DNA of 7,364 bases from Candidatus Anderseniibacteriota bacterium (GTDB lineage: Bacteria > Patescibacteriota > Andersenbacteria > UBA10190), in contig QIFI01000118.1 in the NCBI GenBank assembly GCA_003229735.1, forward strand, positions 1 to 7,364, given 5' to 3'. Shown piece after piece: positions 1-5,957 of the stretch (position 1 is the stretch's first letter; each line of letters starts with the position of its first letter). Below the pieces are notes generated by a model. That model searched no databases and was not told the origin of the DNA. It saw nothing but the letters and a program-made list of their open reading frames with translations. The translations under genes and the position numbers were made by a program.

Positions 1-1
1 G

Positions 2-79
2 CATACGGCAATGGAAACAATTAACATGATTGTCCTGGGCATCTTGTTTCTCCTTAAATACTGGTGGGTGGGTGGTTAA
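2..79 (+). CDS. C-terminal end of a hydrophobic protein (partial, start outside window)
   Basis: This is the only + strand frame open from the window edge. It reads 25 codons to a TAA at 77-79 and ends in a hydrophobic stretch (MIVLGILFLLKYWWVGG), which would suit a last transmembrane helix with a short tail. The next gene is convergent and starts its stop codon 46 bases away, a normal arrangement for two gene ends. The family cannot be named from so little sequence. A short chance ORF beginning at the ATG at 11 or 26 is also possible, but no Shine-Dalgarno site precedes either ATG. Confidence 0.4.
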   Translation, partial: HTAMETINMIVLGILFLLKYWWVGG

Positions 80-83
80 GGGG

Positions 84-116
84 ATCGCCACGGCCTATTA
101 ATATGGGCCTCGCGAT
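84..116. other. Stem-loop between convergent gene ends
   Basis: An inner stem pairs 92-98 with 103-109 around a TAAT loop (7 bp, one G-T). An outer stem pairs ATCGC (84-88) with GCGAT (112-116), with a small internal loop between them. It lies between a TAA on the + strand (77-79) and a TGA on the - strand (125-127), where a shared terminator would be expected. No T-tract follows on either strand, so it is not a standard intrinsic terminator. It may instead protect 3' ends. Confidence 0.35.
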
Positions 117-124
117 GACGTGCG

Positions 125-1615
125 TCAATTATTGAATTCACGATCGGCGGCTTGTCGAGCCTTAATTTCTTCGAGCTTTTTTCTCCACTCCGAGGGTTCT
201 GTGCTGAATTCGACAGCGGGCGGTGTTGAGACGGCGGGGCTGTCCGGGGTTTTTACGACAGTTGGTTGGCCGGGAGGCGTGACCTCCTGGCTGGGGCGAG
301 GGAGGAATATTCCACCAAACGCCAGGCCCAGGTTGATGGCAAACATGCCAATCAGCACGACGGCCATATACCACGTGCGGCGGGAAAGAGCGCTGATGGT
401 TTCTTTCCGGTCATTGGTTTCGGCGTCAATGGCGCGAATTATGGCACCGTCTTCGCTTAGGGCTACCCGCACGACATTGGCTACATATTCTTCGGTGGCC
501 AGGTTGGCGGAATCGATCAGTTCCTGGACTCTGGCTTCTGAAACCTGATCTTTCCAGAAAGCGTCGAATTTTTCTTCCAGTTGCTTTAGGCGGTGATCGA
601 GGTGGCCGGATTTTTGCTGGACTTGCTGGTCCACGATACGTTTTACAGCTTCCGGGTCAAGTTTATTGACGGGGAGGCCGCTGATGCGTCCATTCACGCG
701 CCTGATTTTCTCGTCAAGCATGTCCGCGGTGACGAATTCACCTTCCTTAATGACTTCCAGAATTATTTCCTTTAATATTTTTTCTTTCTTCTTTCTTTCC
801 TGTGAAGTCGTCGAATGGGGAGAAGGCTGGCCCGCGGGGGGTTGTTTTTCCGCGATTGGAGGCTCCGGCTCCGGCTGAATTGGAGCAACGGGCGGCCGAG
901 TAGGCCTGGCGGCACGCGTGGCTCCATTCCGCACATCCATGTTCGGATGAGCTATTTTAAGAGCTTCCAGTAAACTGCGAACCCAGTTGCCGTCTTCTTT
1001 TTTGAGGTTGCGGACTTGTTTTCTTTTGTCTTTGATGAGAATTTCATGCAATTCTTCACCAGCGTCTGGACCGAGCGCAGTGCGCAGTTGATTTTGGCTC
1101 AAGGCACTATGGTACCTAATGATGGCATTTACATCGCCGTCACTGGCACATCCGGTTAGTCTGACTTCTTCGTTGCTGACCTCCTCATCTAGCGCGGAAA
1201 ATGTGGTCAGGTTTTCCCTGGCGATTCTGGTAAATTCGACATCCCATCTTTTTCTGACATCAAAGTCACAAGTTTTGATCGTTACACTTCCCAGTTGATC
1301 TAAATCGCTGATGTGAGCCAATTTGGCTACCAGCTGACCAATTACCCGGTTTACTTCATCCGACAGCTCTAAATCTGTCTCTTCGCGTCGAGAGGATTCA
1401 GCTTCGACAACAGGCTCCTCTTTTTCCGCGGGATCTGTTGGGGCTGGTTTTTCCATGTCATCACTCCTTTTGAGGGTATCCTGGGGTTCTTTGGTTTGGC
1501 CGAGATCACTATGATCGGCGGCGGCAAGAAAGCTTTGGCTGGCAACAAATCCTTTGAATAGTTTTTGCCGTTCACTGGTGTCGCCTGTGTCGCCTTTTTC
1601 CGGCTTTTCGTCCAT
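125..1615 (-). CDS. Hypothetical single-pass membrane protein with large cytoplasmic region
   Basis: The protein has 496 aa and no family I recognise. I place the start at the ATG at 1615 because AAAGGAGG (1621-1628) sits 5 bases upstream; an in-frame TTG at 1639 would put that site inside the gene. Visible layout: residues 1-85 acidic and probably disordered; about 86-230 a probable folded, mostly helical domain; 230-280 rich in Pro, Ser and Gln; 281-405 highly charged and helical, with likely coiled coil near 331-365; one transmembrane helix at about 414-437; a Pro/Thr linker (440-472); and a short charged helix (475-496) at the C-terminus. Arginines just before the helix (SRRTWYM) predict the N-terminal 410 residues inside and the tail outside. 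A consensus-like promoter lies about 75 bases upstream. An envelope-anchored scaffold is one possible role, but nothing shows this directly. The reading frame itself is secure. Confidence 0.85.
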   Translation of the reverse strand: MDEKPEKGDTGDTSERQKLFKGFVASQSFLAAADHSDLGQTKEPQDTLKRSDDMEKPAPTDPAEKEEPVVEAESSRREETDLELSDEVNRVIGQLVAKLAHISDLDQLGSVTIKTCDFDVRKRWDVEFTRIARENLTTFSALDEEVSNEEVRLTGCASDGDVNAIIRYHSALSQNQLRTALGPDAGEELHEILIKDKRKQVRNLKKEDGNWVRSLLEALKIAHPNMDVRNGATRAARPTRPPVAPIQPEPEPPIAEKQPPAGQPSPHSTTSQERKKKEKILKEIILEVIKEGEFVTADMLDEKIRRVNGRISGLPVNKLDPEAVKRIVDQQVQQKSGHLDHRLKQLEEKFDAFWKDQVSEARVQELIDSANLATEEYVANVVRVALSEDGAIIRAIDAETNDRKETISALSRRTWYMAVVLIGMFAINLGLAFGGIFLPRPSQEVTPPGQPTVVKTPDSPAVSTPPAVEFSTEPSEWRKKLEEIKARQAADREFNN

Positions 1616-1695
1616 TTTTGCCTCCTTTGGGCTTTTCAAGGGGTTTTTTGCTAGTATTCTGCTGTTAATTTACAGCTCGATAACGGTATCAAGGA

Positions 1696-1723
1696 ACTAT
1701 ACATATGTTATGGCTCTTGTCAA
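1696..1723 (-). promoter_or_regulatory. Sigma70-type promoter for the 496-aa membrane protein gene
   Basis: On the - strand, TTGACA (1718-1723, a perfect -35) is followed after 16 bases by TATAGT (1696-1701). Transcription would start near 1689, giving a leader of about 75 bases before the ATG at 1615. Confidence 0.7.
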
Positions 1724-1745
1724 GAATATATTGGTGTGCTATGGT
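1717..1745 (+). promoter_or_regulatory. Possible divergent promoter for the glycosyltransferase gene
   Basis: TTGTCA (1717-1722) and TATGGT (1740-1745) are 17 bases apart, and a TGC just before the -10 makes an extended -10 element. The -35 overlaps the opposite-strand TTGACA because CTTGTCAAG (1716-1724) is palindromic. If used, transcription would begin near 1752 and give the glycosyltransferase mRNA a leader of about 225 bases containing three hairpins. The -10 matches consensus at only 4 of 6 positions. Confidence 0.4.
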
Positions 1746-1750
1746 GAGGG

Positions 1751-1763
1751 GTTAATTATTAAC
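1751..1763. promoter_or_regulatory. 13-base perfect palindrome, operator-like
   Basis: GTTAATTATTAAC is a perfect odd palindrome lying at the predicted start point of the possible + strand promoter and about 30 bases upstream of the - strand -35. Its position suits a regulator binding site, but no regulator gene is present here to link it to. Confidence 0.3.
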
Positions 1764-1816
1764 TGCGACTTTTAAAAAAGGGAAATGCAAGTTGAAAATA
1801 AAAAAGGCGGCGACGC

Positions 1817-1848
1817 ACCCCCTCTCGCTCCCCCTCGGAGAGGGGGAG
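1817..1848. repeat. C/G-rich hairpin repeat, copy 1
   Basis: A C-rich lead (CACCCCCTCTCG) runs into a perfect 9-bp hairpin, CTCCCCCTC (1828-1836) with GAGGGGGAG (1840-1848), loop GGA. It resembles the other C/G-rich hairpins in this window: a C-rich tail, a pyrimidine arm, a short loop and a purine arm. No coding content. Confidence 0.65.
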
Positions 1849-1860
1849 AATTACGATGGC

Positions 1861-1908
1861 GGCCCCTCATCCTCGCCTTCTCCCCAACGGGGAGAAGGGA
1901 GCGCGGCG
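1861..1908. repeat. C/G-rich hairpin repeat, copy 2
   Basis: CCTTCTCCCC (1876-1885) pairs perfectly with GGGGAGAAGG (1889-1898) around an AAC loop. The lead CCCCTCATCCTCGCC and the tail GGAGCGCGG closely match the copies near 6315 and 7251. The asymmetric tails give the element an orientation. This is a REP/MITE-like intergenic palindrome, with no transposase nearby. Confidence 0.7.
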
Positions 1909-1910
1909 GT

Positions 1911-1962
1911 TCACTCCCTCTAGCTCCTCCTGTTAAGATAGGGAGAGGGGAACTAGAGGAGG
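1911..1962. repeat. C/G-rich hairpin repeat, copy 3 (longer, imperfect)
   Basis: CCTCTAG (1917-1923) pairs with CTAGAGG (1953-1959). The inner arms (CTCCTCCT against AGGGAGAGGGG) pair imperfectly around GTTAAGAT. The 3' arm contains GGAGG (1958-1962), the only Shine-Dalgarno-like sequence upstream of the glycosyltransferase gene, but it is 16 bases from that ATG and would be paired in the hairpin. Confidence 0.6.
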
Positions 1963-1978
1963 CGAATTAAATTAGTTT

Positions 1979-3115
1979 ATGAAAATATTATTTATTGGGC
2001 AGTTGGGAATACCGGTTAAGCACCAGTCAACAAAGGGCACCTGGGGGATTCTGGGGGCCGAGGCGAGAGTAATGGTGTTGGCCAAAATGATGTCGGAGTT
2101 GGGGCATGAAGCAGTGGTGACCGCGGCCAAGCCATACGCAGCCAGTCATTTATCGAATATATTTGGGGTTCAGGTGAGGCCGGTGATGTCGTTTGATCCG
2201 AGAATGCCGGGGGGATGGATAAATGCTCTGCTGACATTAAGGAGAGCAGTAAAGGAGCGGGCGCAAGTGGTGCATTTACATAGCTGGAAGATGGGGGTTT
2301 TAGGGCCGGCAGGGCGGTTATTGATGCCGAGCGCGAGGCTGGTGTGGACGATAGATAAAAAACCGCGAGCCGGTAATTGGGTAATCCGGAAGATATTAAG
2401 AGAAGCGGAAAAAGCGGGGGTGGAAATAGCGGCGCCGAGCCGGTCACTGCAGTACTGGCTGTTGGTGTCATTTGGTGTGCGGTCTAAATATATTCCAGAT
2501 GGATTTGAGATGACCGGGGCGCCGTTGGTGCGGCCGCGGCATTTTGGATTAAGGGGTAAGTATAATTTAACGTTGGCCAAGACGCCGGCGGAGGTAAGAA
2601 AGGTGGCCAGGGCGTATAAATTGGCCGGTTTAAGGCGTAAATTGGTGGTGCTGGCAGATGAGAGGGGCAGTATGAAGCGGGTGGCGGGGGATTTTCCTCA
2701 AGTGACCTGCGTGGGGGAGCAAAAGGGGCGGGTCCGGGAATCACTGATAGCGGGAGCTGAAATGGTTATTATAAGGGGGAGAGATGGCACGCATGATGAA
2801 GTGATGACGGCGATGGCTTATGGAAAACCGGTGATAGCCAGCCCACTCCCCTATCTGGAGGAAACGCTGGGAGTAAGCGCTATGTATGTGGGGGAAAAAG
2901 ATGAGACATGTTTAGCAGAGGCGCTGAAATTAATGGGCCGGAGTGAGGGAAGGCGAAGGAATTGGGGCAAGAAGACTAAAGCCAGATATGAGCAGTACTT
3001 TAGCTGGGAGAAGGTGAGGGATGAATACGCGGGGCTGTACGCGGCCAGGCAGGTGAGATTGATGGCGGTGGATTCGGTGAGACCGGCGTTGCCGGCATTA
3101 AGCTTTAGGCGTTAG
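1979..3115 (+). CDS. Glycosyltransferase, GT4-like (GT-B fold), with altered active-site motif
   Basis: The 378-aa length is normal for GT4 enzymes, which transfer sugars from nucleotide-sugar donors to glycans or lipids at the inner face of the membrane. Visible features: N-terminal beta strand MKILFIGQLG with a loop ending GAEARVM (26-32, like the family GGAERV); HLHSW (99-103); interdomain PDGFE (173-177); and a C-terminal donor-site segment, DGTHDEVMTAMAYGKPVIAS (269-288). In typical members this last segment reads EGxxxxxxEAMAxGKPV. Here the two glutamates are Asp269 and Thr277, so activity may be changed or lost. The ATG at 1979 is fixed by an in-frame TAG at 1973 and by the expected N-terminus. 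There is no well-spaced Shine-Dalgarno site. The last codons and the TAG stop lie in a heptamer repeat. Acceptor and donor cannot be predicted. Confidence 0.8.
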   Translation: MKILFIGQLGIPVKHQSTKGTWGILGAEARVMVLAKMMSELGHEAVVTAAKPYAASHLSNIFGVQVRPVMSFDPRMPGGWINALLTLRRAVKERAQVVHLHSWKMGVLGPAGRLLMPSARLVWTIDKKPRAGNWVIRKILREAEKAGVEIAAPSRSLQYWLLVSFGVRSKYIPDGFEMTGAPLVRPRHFGLRGKYNLTLAKTPAEVRKVARAYKLAGLRRKLVVLADERGSMKRVAGDFPQVTCVGEQKGRVRESLIAGAEMVIIRGRDGTHDEVMTAMAYGKPVIASPLPYLEETLGVSAMYVGEKDETCLAEALKLMGRSEGRRRNWGKKTKARYEQYFSWEKVRDEYAGLYAARQVRLMAVDSVRPALPALSFRR

Positions 3116-3139
3116 GCTAGAATTTTTAATGATTTAATT
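3098..3139 (+). repeat. Heptanucleotide-period repeat at the glycosyltransferase gene end
   Basis: Units of seven read TTAAGCT, TTAGGCG, TTAGGCT (3098-3118), then decay into AT-rich units (AGAATTT, TTAATGA, TTTAATT). The first three cover the codons for the last five residues (LSFRR) and the TAG stop. The 22-base segment 3095-3116 matches 3393-3414, beyond the tRNA, at 21 of 22 positions. Confidence 0.65.
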
Positions 3140-3197
3140 TTCGAATGTACGGCTATTTGCCAAATTGTTGTATTGATAATTTCTGACGGCGCGGACC

Positions 3198-3247
3198 GGC
3201 GGACACCCCCGAGGAACCCCGGCGGGGCCACCTCGGGGGTGTTCGTC
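3198..3247 (+). other. Long stable hairpin upstream of tRNA-Leu; possible structured RNA
   Basis: A perfect 12-bp stem (ACACCCCCGAGG, 3203-3214, with 3231-3242) extends outward by five more pairs to 3198/3247, two of them G-U. The apical region holds a second small stem, CCCC (3217-3220) with GGGG (3224-3227), around GGC. The G-U pairs form only in a + strand transcript. No T-tract follows, so it is not a standard terminator. It could end the glycosyltransferase mRNA, be part of the tRNA precursor leader, or be a separate small RNA. A short GCATGC/GTATGC hairpin (3259-3276) lies between it and the tRNA. Confidence 0.5.
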
Positions 3248-3285
3248 CTGGGGGGTAAGCATGCTTTAGGGTATGCTGAATATAG

Positions 3286-3369
3286 GCCGGGGTGACGGAA
3301 TTGGTAGACGTGCTGGCTTTAGGAGCCAGTGTCCGCAAGGACGTGCAGGTTCGAGTCCTGTCCCCGGCA
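3286..3369 (+). tRNA. tRNA-Leu, anticodon UAG
   Basis: A complete cloverleaf of 84 bases. The acceptor stem pairs GCCGGGG (3286-3292) with CCCCGGC (3362-3368), followed by discriminator A. The anticodon stem CTGGC/GCCAG encloses TTTAGGA, with anticodon TAG at 3320-3322, which reads CUA and probably other CUN codons. The long variable arm (GTCC GCAA GGAC, 3331-3342) is the class II feature expected for leucine. The T arm is GCAGG-TTCGAGT-CCTGT (3345-3361, one G-T pair). The discriminator is followed by CAG, so CCA must be added after transcription. Confidence 0.96.
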
Positions 3370-3381
3370 CAGTTCAATGTT

Positions 3382-3416
3382 TTAGGCGTTAGGCATTAAG
3401 CATTAGGCGTTAGGGG
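3382..3416 (+). repeat. Heptanucleotide tandem repeat TTAGGCG (5 units)
   Basis: Five head-to-tail units follow the tRNA: TTAGGCG, TTAGGCA, TTAAGCA, TTAGGCG, TTAGGGG. It is the same unit as at the end of the glycosyltransferase gene, so the pair brackets the tRNA gene. No coding function. Confidence 0.75.
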
Positions 3417-3448
3417 GAGAGTTGGGGATTATCGGTATATTTGTTAAT

Positions 3449-3480
3449 TAGAGGCTGTGTATAGCCTTTATTTAGCTTTT
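3449..3480 (+). terminator. Weak candidate terminator after tRNA-Leu
   Basis: TAGAGGCT (3449-3456) pairs with AGCCTTTA (3463-3470) around GTGTAT (8 bp, one G-T), followed by TTTAGCTTTT. It is in the right place to end the tRNA transcript before the next promoter, but the stem is AT-rich and the T-tract is interrupted. Confidence 0.3.
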
Positions 3481-3515
3481 ATGGCTATGTTGAGCTGTAT
3501 TTGTAAGGGGTTATA

Positions 3516-3544
3516 TTGACACGCATATTATAATGTTATATACT
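3516..3544 (+). promoter_or_regulatory. Sigma70-type promoter for the SPFH operon
   Basis: A perfect -35, TTGACA (3516-3521), then 17 bases, then TATACT (3539-3544, 5 of 6 to consensus). Transcription should start near 3551, giving a leader of about 65 bases. A TATAAT at 3529-3534 is only 7 bases from the -35 and so is not the likely -10. Confidence 0.8.
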
Positions 3545-3615
3545 ATGGCAGTTCGGTAATTGGTGTTTTTTTCCGGGGCTGGGTATGCCCTTTGACAAGT
3601 GAAAAGGAGATAAAG

Positions 3616-4614
3616 ATGTGGACTTTGTTCGTGTCCGTGATGGTATTGGTAATAATTGGAGCGGTGGCTTCTTTATTACTGCAAAACGTGGTGGTTGTTG
3701 ATCCGGCCGGAACGGAGAGGAAGGTAGTCACGGAGCCAAGTGGAGGTTTAAAGGTGCTGGGGCCGGGCAATCATTATCTGCTGCCAATATGGAGGGTATT
3801 TGGAGAGCCGGTAAGCATTAATCGAGAGCCGGTTGACGTGAAAGAAAATGCCGTGAAATCGACTTCAGGGGCTGTACTGTTTGTGGACTTTAGATACGAT
3901 ATTGTGGCAGGGAGACCGTTTGATGAAGATAATGGAATGCTGGTTCATCCCTGGGACCGGTCTAAATCGGTAAAAATTGATGACCCGCATACGGTGCGGG
4001 ATGACATGATCATCTCGGCTGTAACTAAGATTGATTACAGTCAGCGCCAAGAAATAGTGGCGCAGAGAGTTGATGCCGTGGTAGAAAAGGTGTGTGCCTG
4101 GTATTCCGATGAGGAGCTGATGCTAACCGGTGAAGAAGGACCAATTGTGCCTCCAGTCAGTTTGATAATGTTAGACAAAGATAAACATGATTGGATTAGA
4201 AAGGCAGGAGATCCGGAAACCAAAGATCTGCTCTTCGTTCGAGAAGAGTCCAATAAAAATATTCCACCGATCAGGCGAGTGACGTCAGCGGCAGAGCTGT
4301 ATCAAAGTCTTTCGTCTTTAATAGAATTACTGGTGAATTACGAGCTGCGTTTTCTGGGCATAAACATTGTGTCCTTTCGCATTACCAATTTGATATACAA
4401 GGACCCAAAAGTGCAAAAAGCCCTGGAGATGAAAACTCGACTGCGCCATGCTAGGGCGGCTAAAGGCACTGATACAAATTTGTCTGATGCCGAGGTGCTG
4501 GCCGCCAGTGAAGAAGGACAATTGGGACAAGCGGTTTTGGGACGAGGTATAGCGGAAGCTGGTCGAGAATTTGGAAGAAATATTGGAAAAGGTCAAAATG
4601 GCGGAACGTCGTAG
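3616..4614 (+). CDS. SPFH/band-7 (stomatin/prohibitin-like) membrane protein
   Basis: The protein has 332 aa. The start is the ATG at 3616, with AAGGAG (3604-3609) 6 bases upstream; an in-frame TTG at 3592 would make that site coding. An N-terminal transmembrane helix (about 3-23) is followed by VVVVDPAGTERKVVTEPSGG and LGPGNHYLLPIW (48-59), matching the start of SPFH domains (V-PG-- then G---PG-H---P). DFRYDI (91-96) follows, and LGINIVSFRITNLIYKDPKVQKALE (247-271) matches the domain end in stomatin-like proteins. Family members form large rings in the membrane that act as scaffolds, often for proteases. Residues about 150-230 look like an insertion, and the C-terminal helix (275-325) is short, Ala/Gly-rich and hydrophilic. 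It is the first gene of an operon; the next begins 12 bases after its TAG. Family is fairly sure, role unknown. Confidence 0.8.
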   Translation: MWTLFVSVMVLVIIGAVASLLLQNVVVVDPAGTERKVVTEPSGGLKVLGPGNHYLLPIWRVFGEPVSINREPVDVKENAVKSTSGAVLFVDFRYDIVAGRPFDEDNGMLVHPWDRSKSVKIDDPHTVRDDMIISAVTKIDYSQRQEIVAQRVDAVVEKVCAWYSDEELMLTGEEGPIVPPVSLIMLDKDKHDWIRKAGDPETKDLLFVREESNKNIPPIRRVTSAAELYQSLSSLIELLVNYELRFLGINIVSFRITNLIYKDPKVQKALEMKTRLRHARAAKGTDTNLSDAEVLAASEEGQLGQAVLGRGIAEAGREFGRNIGKGQNGGTS

Positions 4615-4626
4615 AAAGGACTAAAG

Positions 4627-5904
4627 ATGAATATGAACGAGTTATTGCGAGTATTCCAGACATATGGGTCGATAGCATTGAATAGATTCTGGCGAGTATT
4701 CCAGGCGTACTGGCCAGTGCTGTTAAGTTTACTGGTGCCAACATTTTGGCGAATCATGCTGGCTTACGCGGATATCAGCCAACAAGGCGCGGCCAGATGT
4801 ATGATGTTTGCCTGGATCGGGGCTGGATTTACGGCCGGGTTGATCCTGTTTCGAATCAGCACCGGGAATAATCCGAATGCGTTGTTTGTTAATGTCACCA
4901 TATTCACGGCCCTGATAGTGCCAGCAGGTGTAATCTTGAGTTATTGGATAGCCGGCAATAATTTCAAGACATTTAAGGAAAACTATCTGGGGCTTGGTGA
5001 TAAAAAGAAGGCGGATGATGTGGATATTCCAGTTCCTCCAGATCCAGTATCAGAAGAAGAAAGAGAGGTGGTAATAGATGAGGAAACCCGGGCGCAGTAT
5101 CTGAATTGGTTGAAAAATTGTTATCCGAATGGATGGAAAAGGCTGAATGTGGGACGCTATAAGTCTCGGACGACTGTGGAGGGTGGGAGCTATTCCCTGC
5201 CTTTTATGGGCACCTATTTGGAGGGAAGGCTGAAAGCCGCGGTGGATGCTGACGTGTGGCTGGGAAGTGACAAGAGATTCTACTTGTTGGGACTGGCTTT
5301 CTGCGAGGATACACGATCTTCAGTCACCATGCCTCTGAAGAATAATAGTTTCTTCTGCGTAAGTACCGGAAATTTCCGGTTTGTCCTGGCGGAAAATCCC
5401 AGTAACTCCAGGCGGACAGTTTCCTATTCAGCGGAACTGAAAGATGTATTACAGCCGAAGGATGGGCAGGTGATTCATCTGGAGCTCCGGATACCACCGA
5501 AGGTTGATCTTGATCCGCTGTCCGATGAAGATCCCTGGTATGCCGGGCCTATGGTGCCGCACACGATAGGCGGCAAAAGAGTCAGTTGGTCTTTAACGTT
5601 TGCCGTGGGGCCGGCGATTGATAGAGGCACCAGGTGGATACCGGAGAGCGGGTATACAGACTTGCCCCAGGTGGACCTGGCACATCTGGAAACTTTTTTG
5701 CCTCGGATTATAATTGACCGAGATGGGACAAGGATTAGCCAGGTGCCAATTATTAACACGGAAATGGAATTCAGGTCGGAGAATCTGGAGGAAGAGGGAA
5801 TTAATCTCCAGGAAGGAGATAGATTGTTCGTTACCGGACCAAAAGCGTATACGTATCGGATGGCGCTGAAGGTTCGGCCAAGAAAAGAAAAAAGCGATTC
5901 TTGA
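4627..5904 (+). CDS. Hypothetical 3-TM protein with large soluble domain, partner of the SPFH protein
   Basis: The protein has 425 aa and no family I recognise. The ATG at 4627 is preceded by AAAGGA 7 bases upstream. It sits 12 bases after the SPFH gene and before a strong terminator, so the two are co-transcribed. Three transmembrane helices are visible at about 29-48, 58-77 and 87-109, followed by a charged linker (110-155, with KKK and EEE runs) and a soluble region of about 270 residues that alternates short hydrophobic and polar stretches, which suggests a beta-rich fold (for example RFYLLGLAFCED, VIHLELRIPPKVDLDPL, VSWSLTFAVG). Two Cys are at 155 and 217. The first 40 residues hold a 15-residue duplication (RVFQTY/RVFQAY). 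SPFH genes often pair with NfeD, which has an OB-fold; I do not see that here. A joint membrane complex with the SPFH protein is inferred only from the operon. Confidence 0.85.
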   Translation: MNMNELLRVFQTYGSIALNRFWRVFQAYWPVLLSLLVPTFWRIMLAYADISQQGAARCMMFAWIGAGFTAGLILFRISTGNNPNALFVNVTIFTALIVPAGVILSYWIAGNNFKTFKENYLGLGDKKKADDVDIPVPPDPVSEEEREVVIDEETRAQYLNWLKNCYPNGWKRLNVGRYKSRTTVEGGSYSLPFMGTYLEGRLKAAVDADVWLGSDKRFYLLGLAFCEDTRSSVTMPLKNNSFFCVSTGNFRFVLAENPSNSRRTVSYSAELKDVLQPKDGQVIHLELRIPPKVDLDPLSDEDPWYAGPMVPHTIGGKRVSWSLTFAVGPAIDRGTRWIPESGYTDLPQVDLAHLETFLPRIIIDRDGTRISQVPIINTEMEFRSENLEEEGINLQEGDRLFVTGPKAYTYRMALKVRPRKEKSDS

Positions 5905-5929
5905 GTATTGATGATGCCAAGAATACACC

Positions 5930-5957
5930 AAGCCTCGATTATATCGAGGCTTTTTTA
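5930..5957 (+). terminator. Intrinsic terminator of the SPFH operon
   Basis: AAGCCTCGAT (5930-5939) pairs perfectly with ATCGAGGCTT (5943-5952) around a TAT loop. The T-run 5951-5956 follows. It lies 25 bases after the TGA of the second gene. On the - strand no T-tract follows the stem, so it works in one direction. Confidence 0.92.

Noticed and set aside
1817..1962. CRISPR array
   Set aside because: Palindromic units are adjacent with differing arms; there are no equal repeats with unique spacers and no cas genes.
1785..1970. 61-codon + strand frame upstream of the glycosyltransferase gene
   Set aside because: It runs straight through the three hairpin repeats and its Pro/Arg/Gly-rich product is what those repeats give in translation. 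The AAGGG before the ATG is only 2-3 bases away.
2016..2744. Three overlapping - strand frames (86-151 codons) opposite the glycosyltransferase gene
   Set aside because: They are Pro/Ser/Leu-rich antisense products of a G-rich gene, with no domain features.
3203..3242. Rho-independent terminator of the glycosyltransferase gene
   Set aside because: The stem is strong, but the downstream sequence is TCGTCCTGGGGGG, with no T-tract.
3382..3416. Telomere-like repeat (TTAGGC)
   Set aside because: It resembles the nematode telomere unit, but the unit here is 7 bases, degenerate and internal to a bacterial-type gene region.
3529..3534. TATAAT as the -10 of the SPFH promoter
   Set aside because: It is only 7 bases from TTGACA. 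TATACT at 3539 has the proper 17-base spacing.
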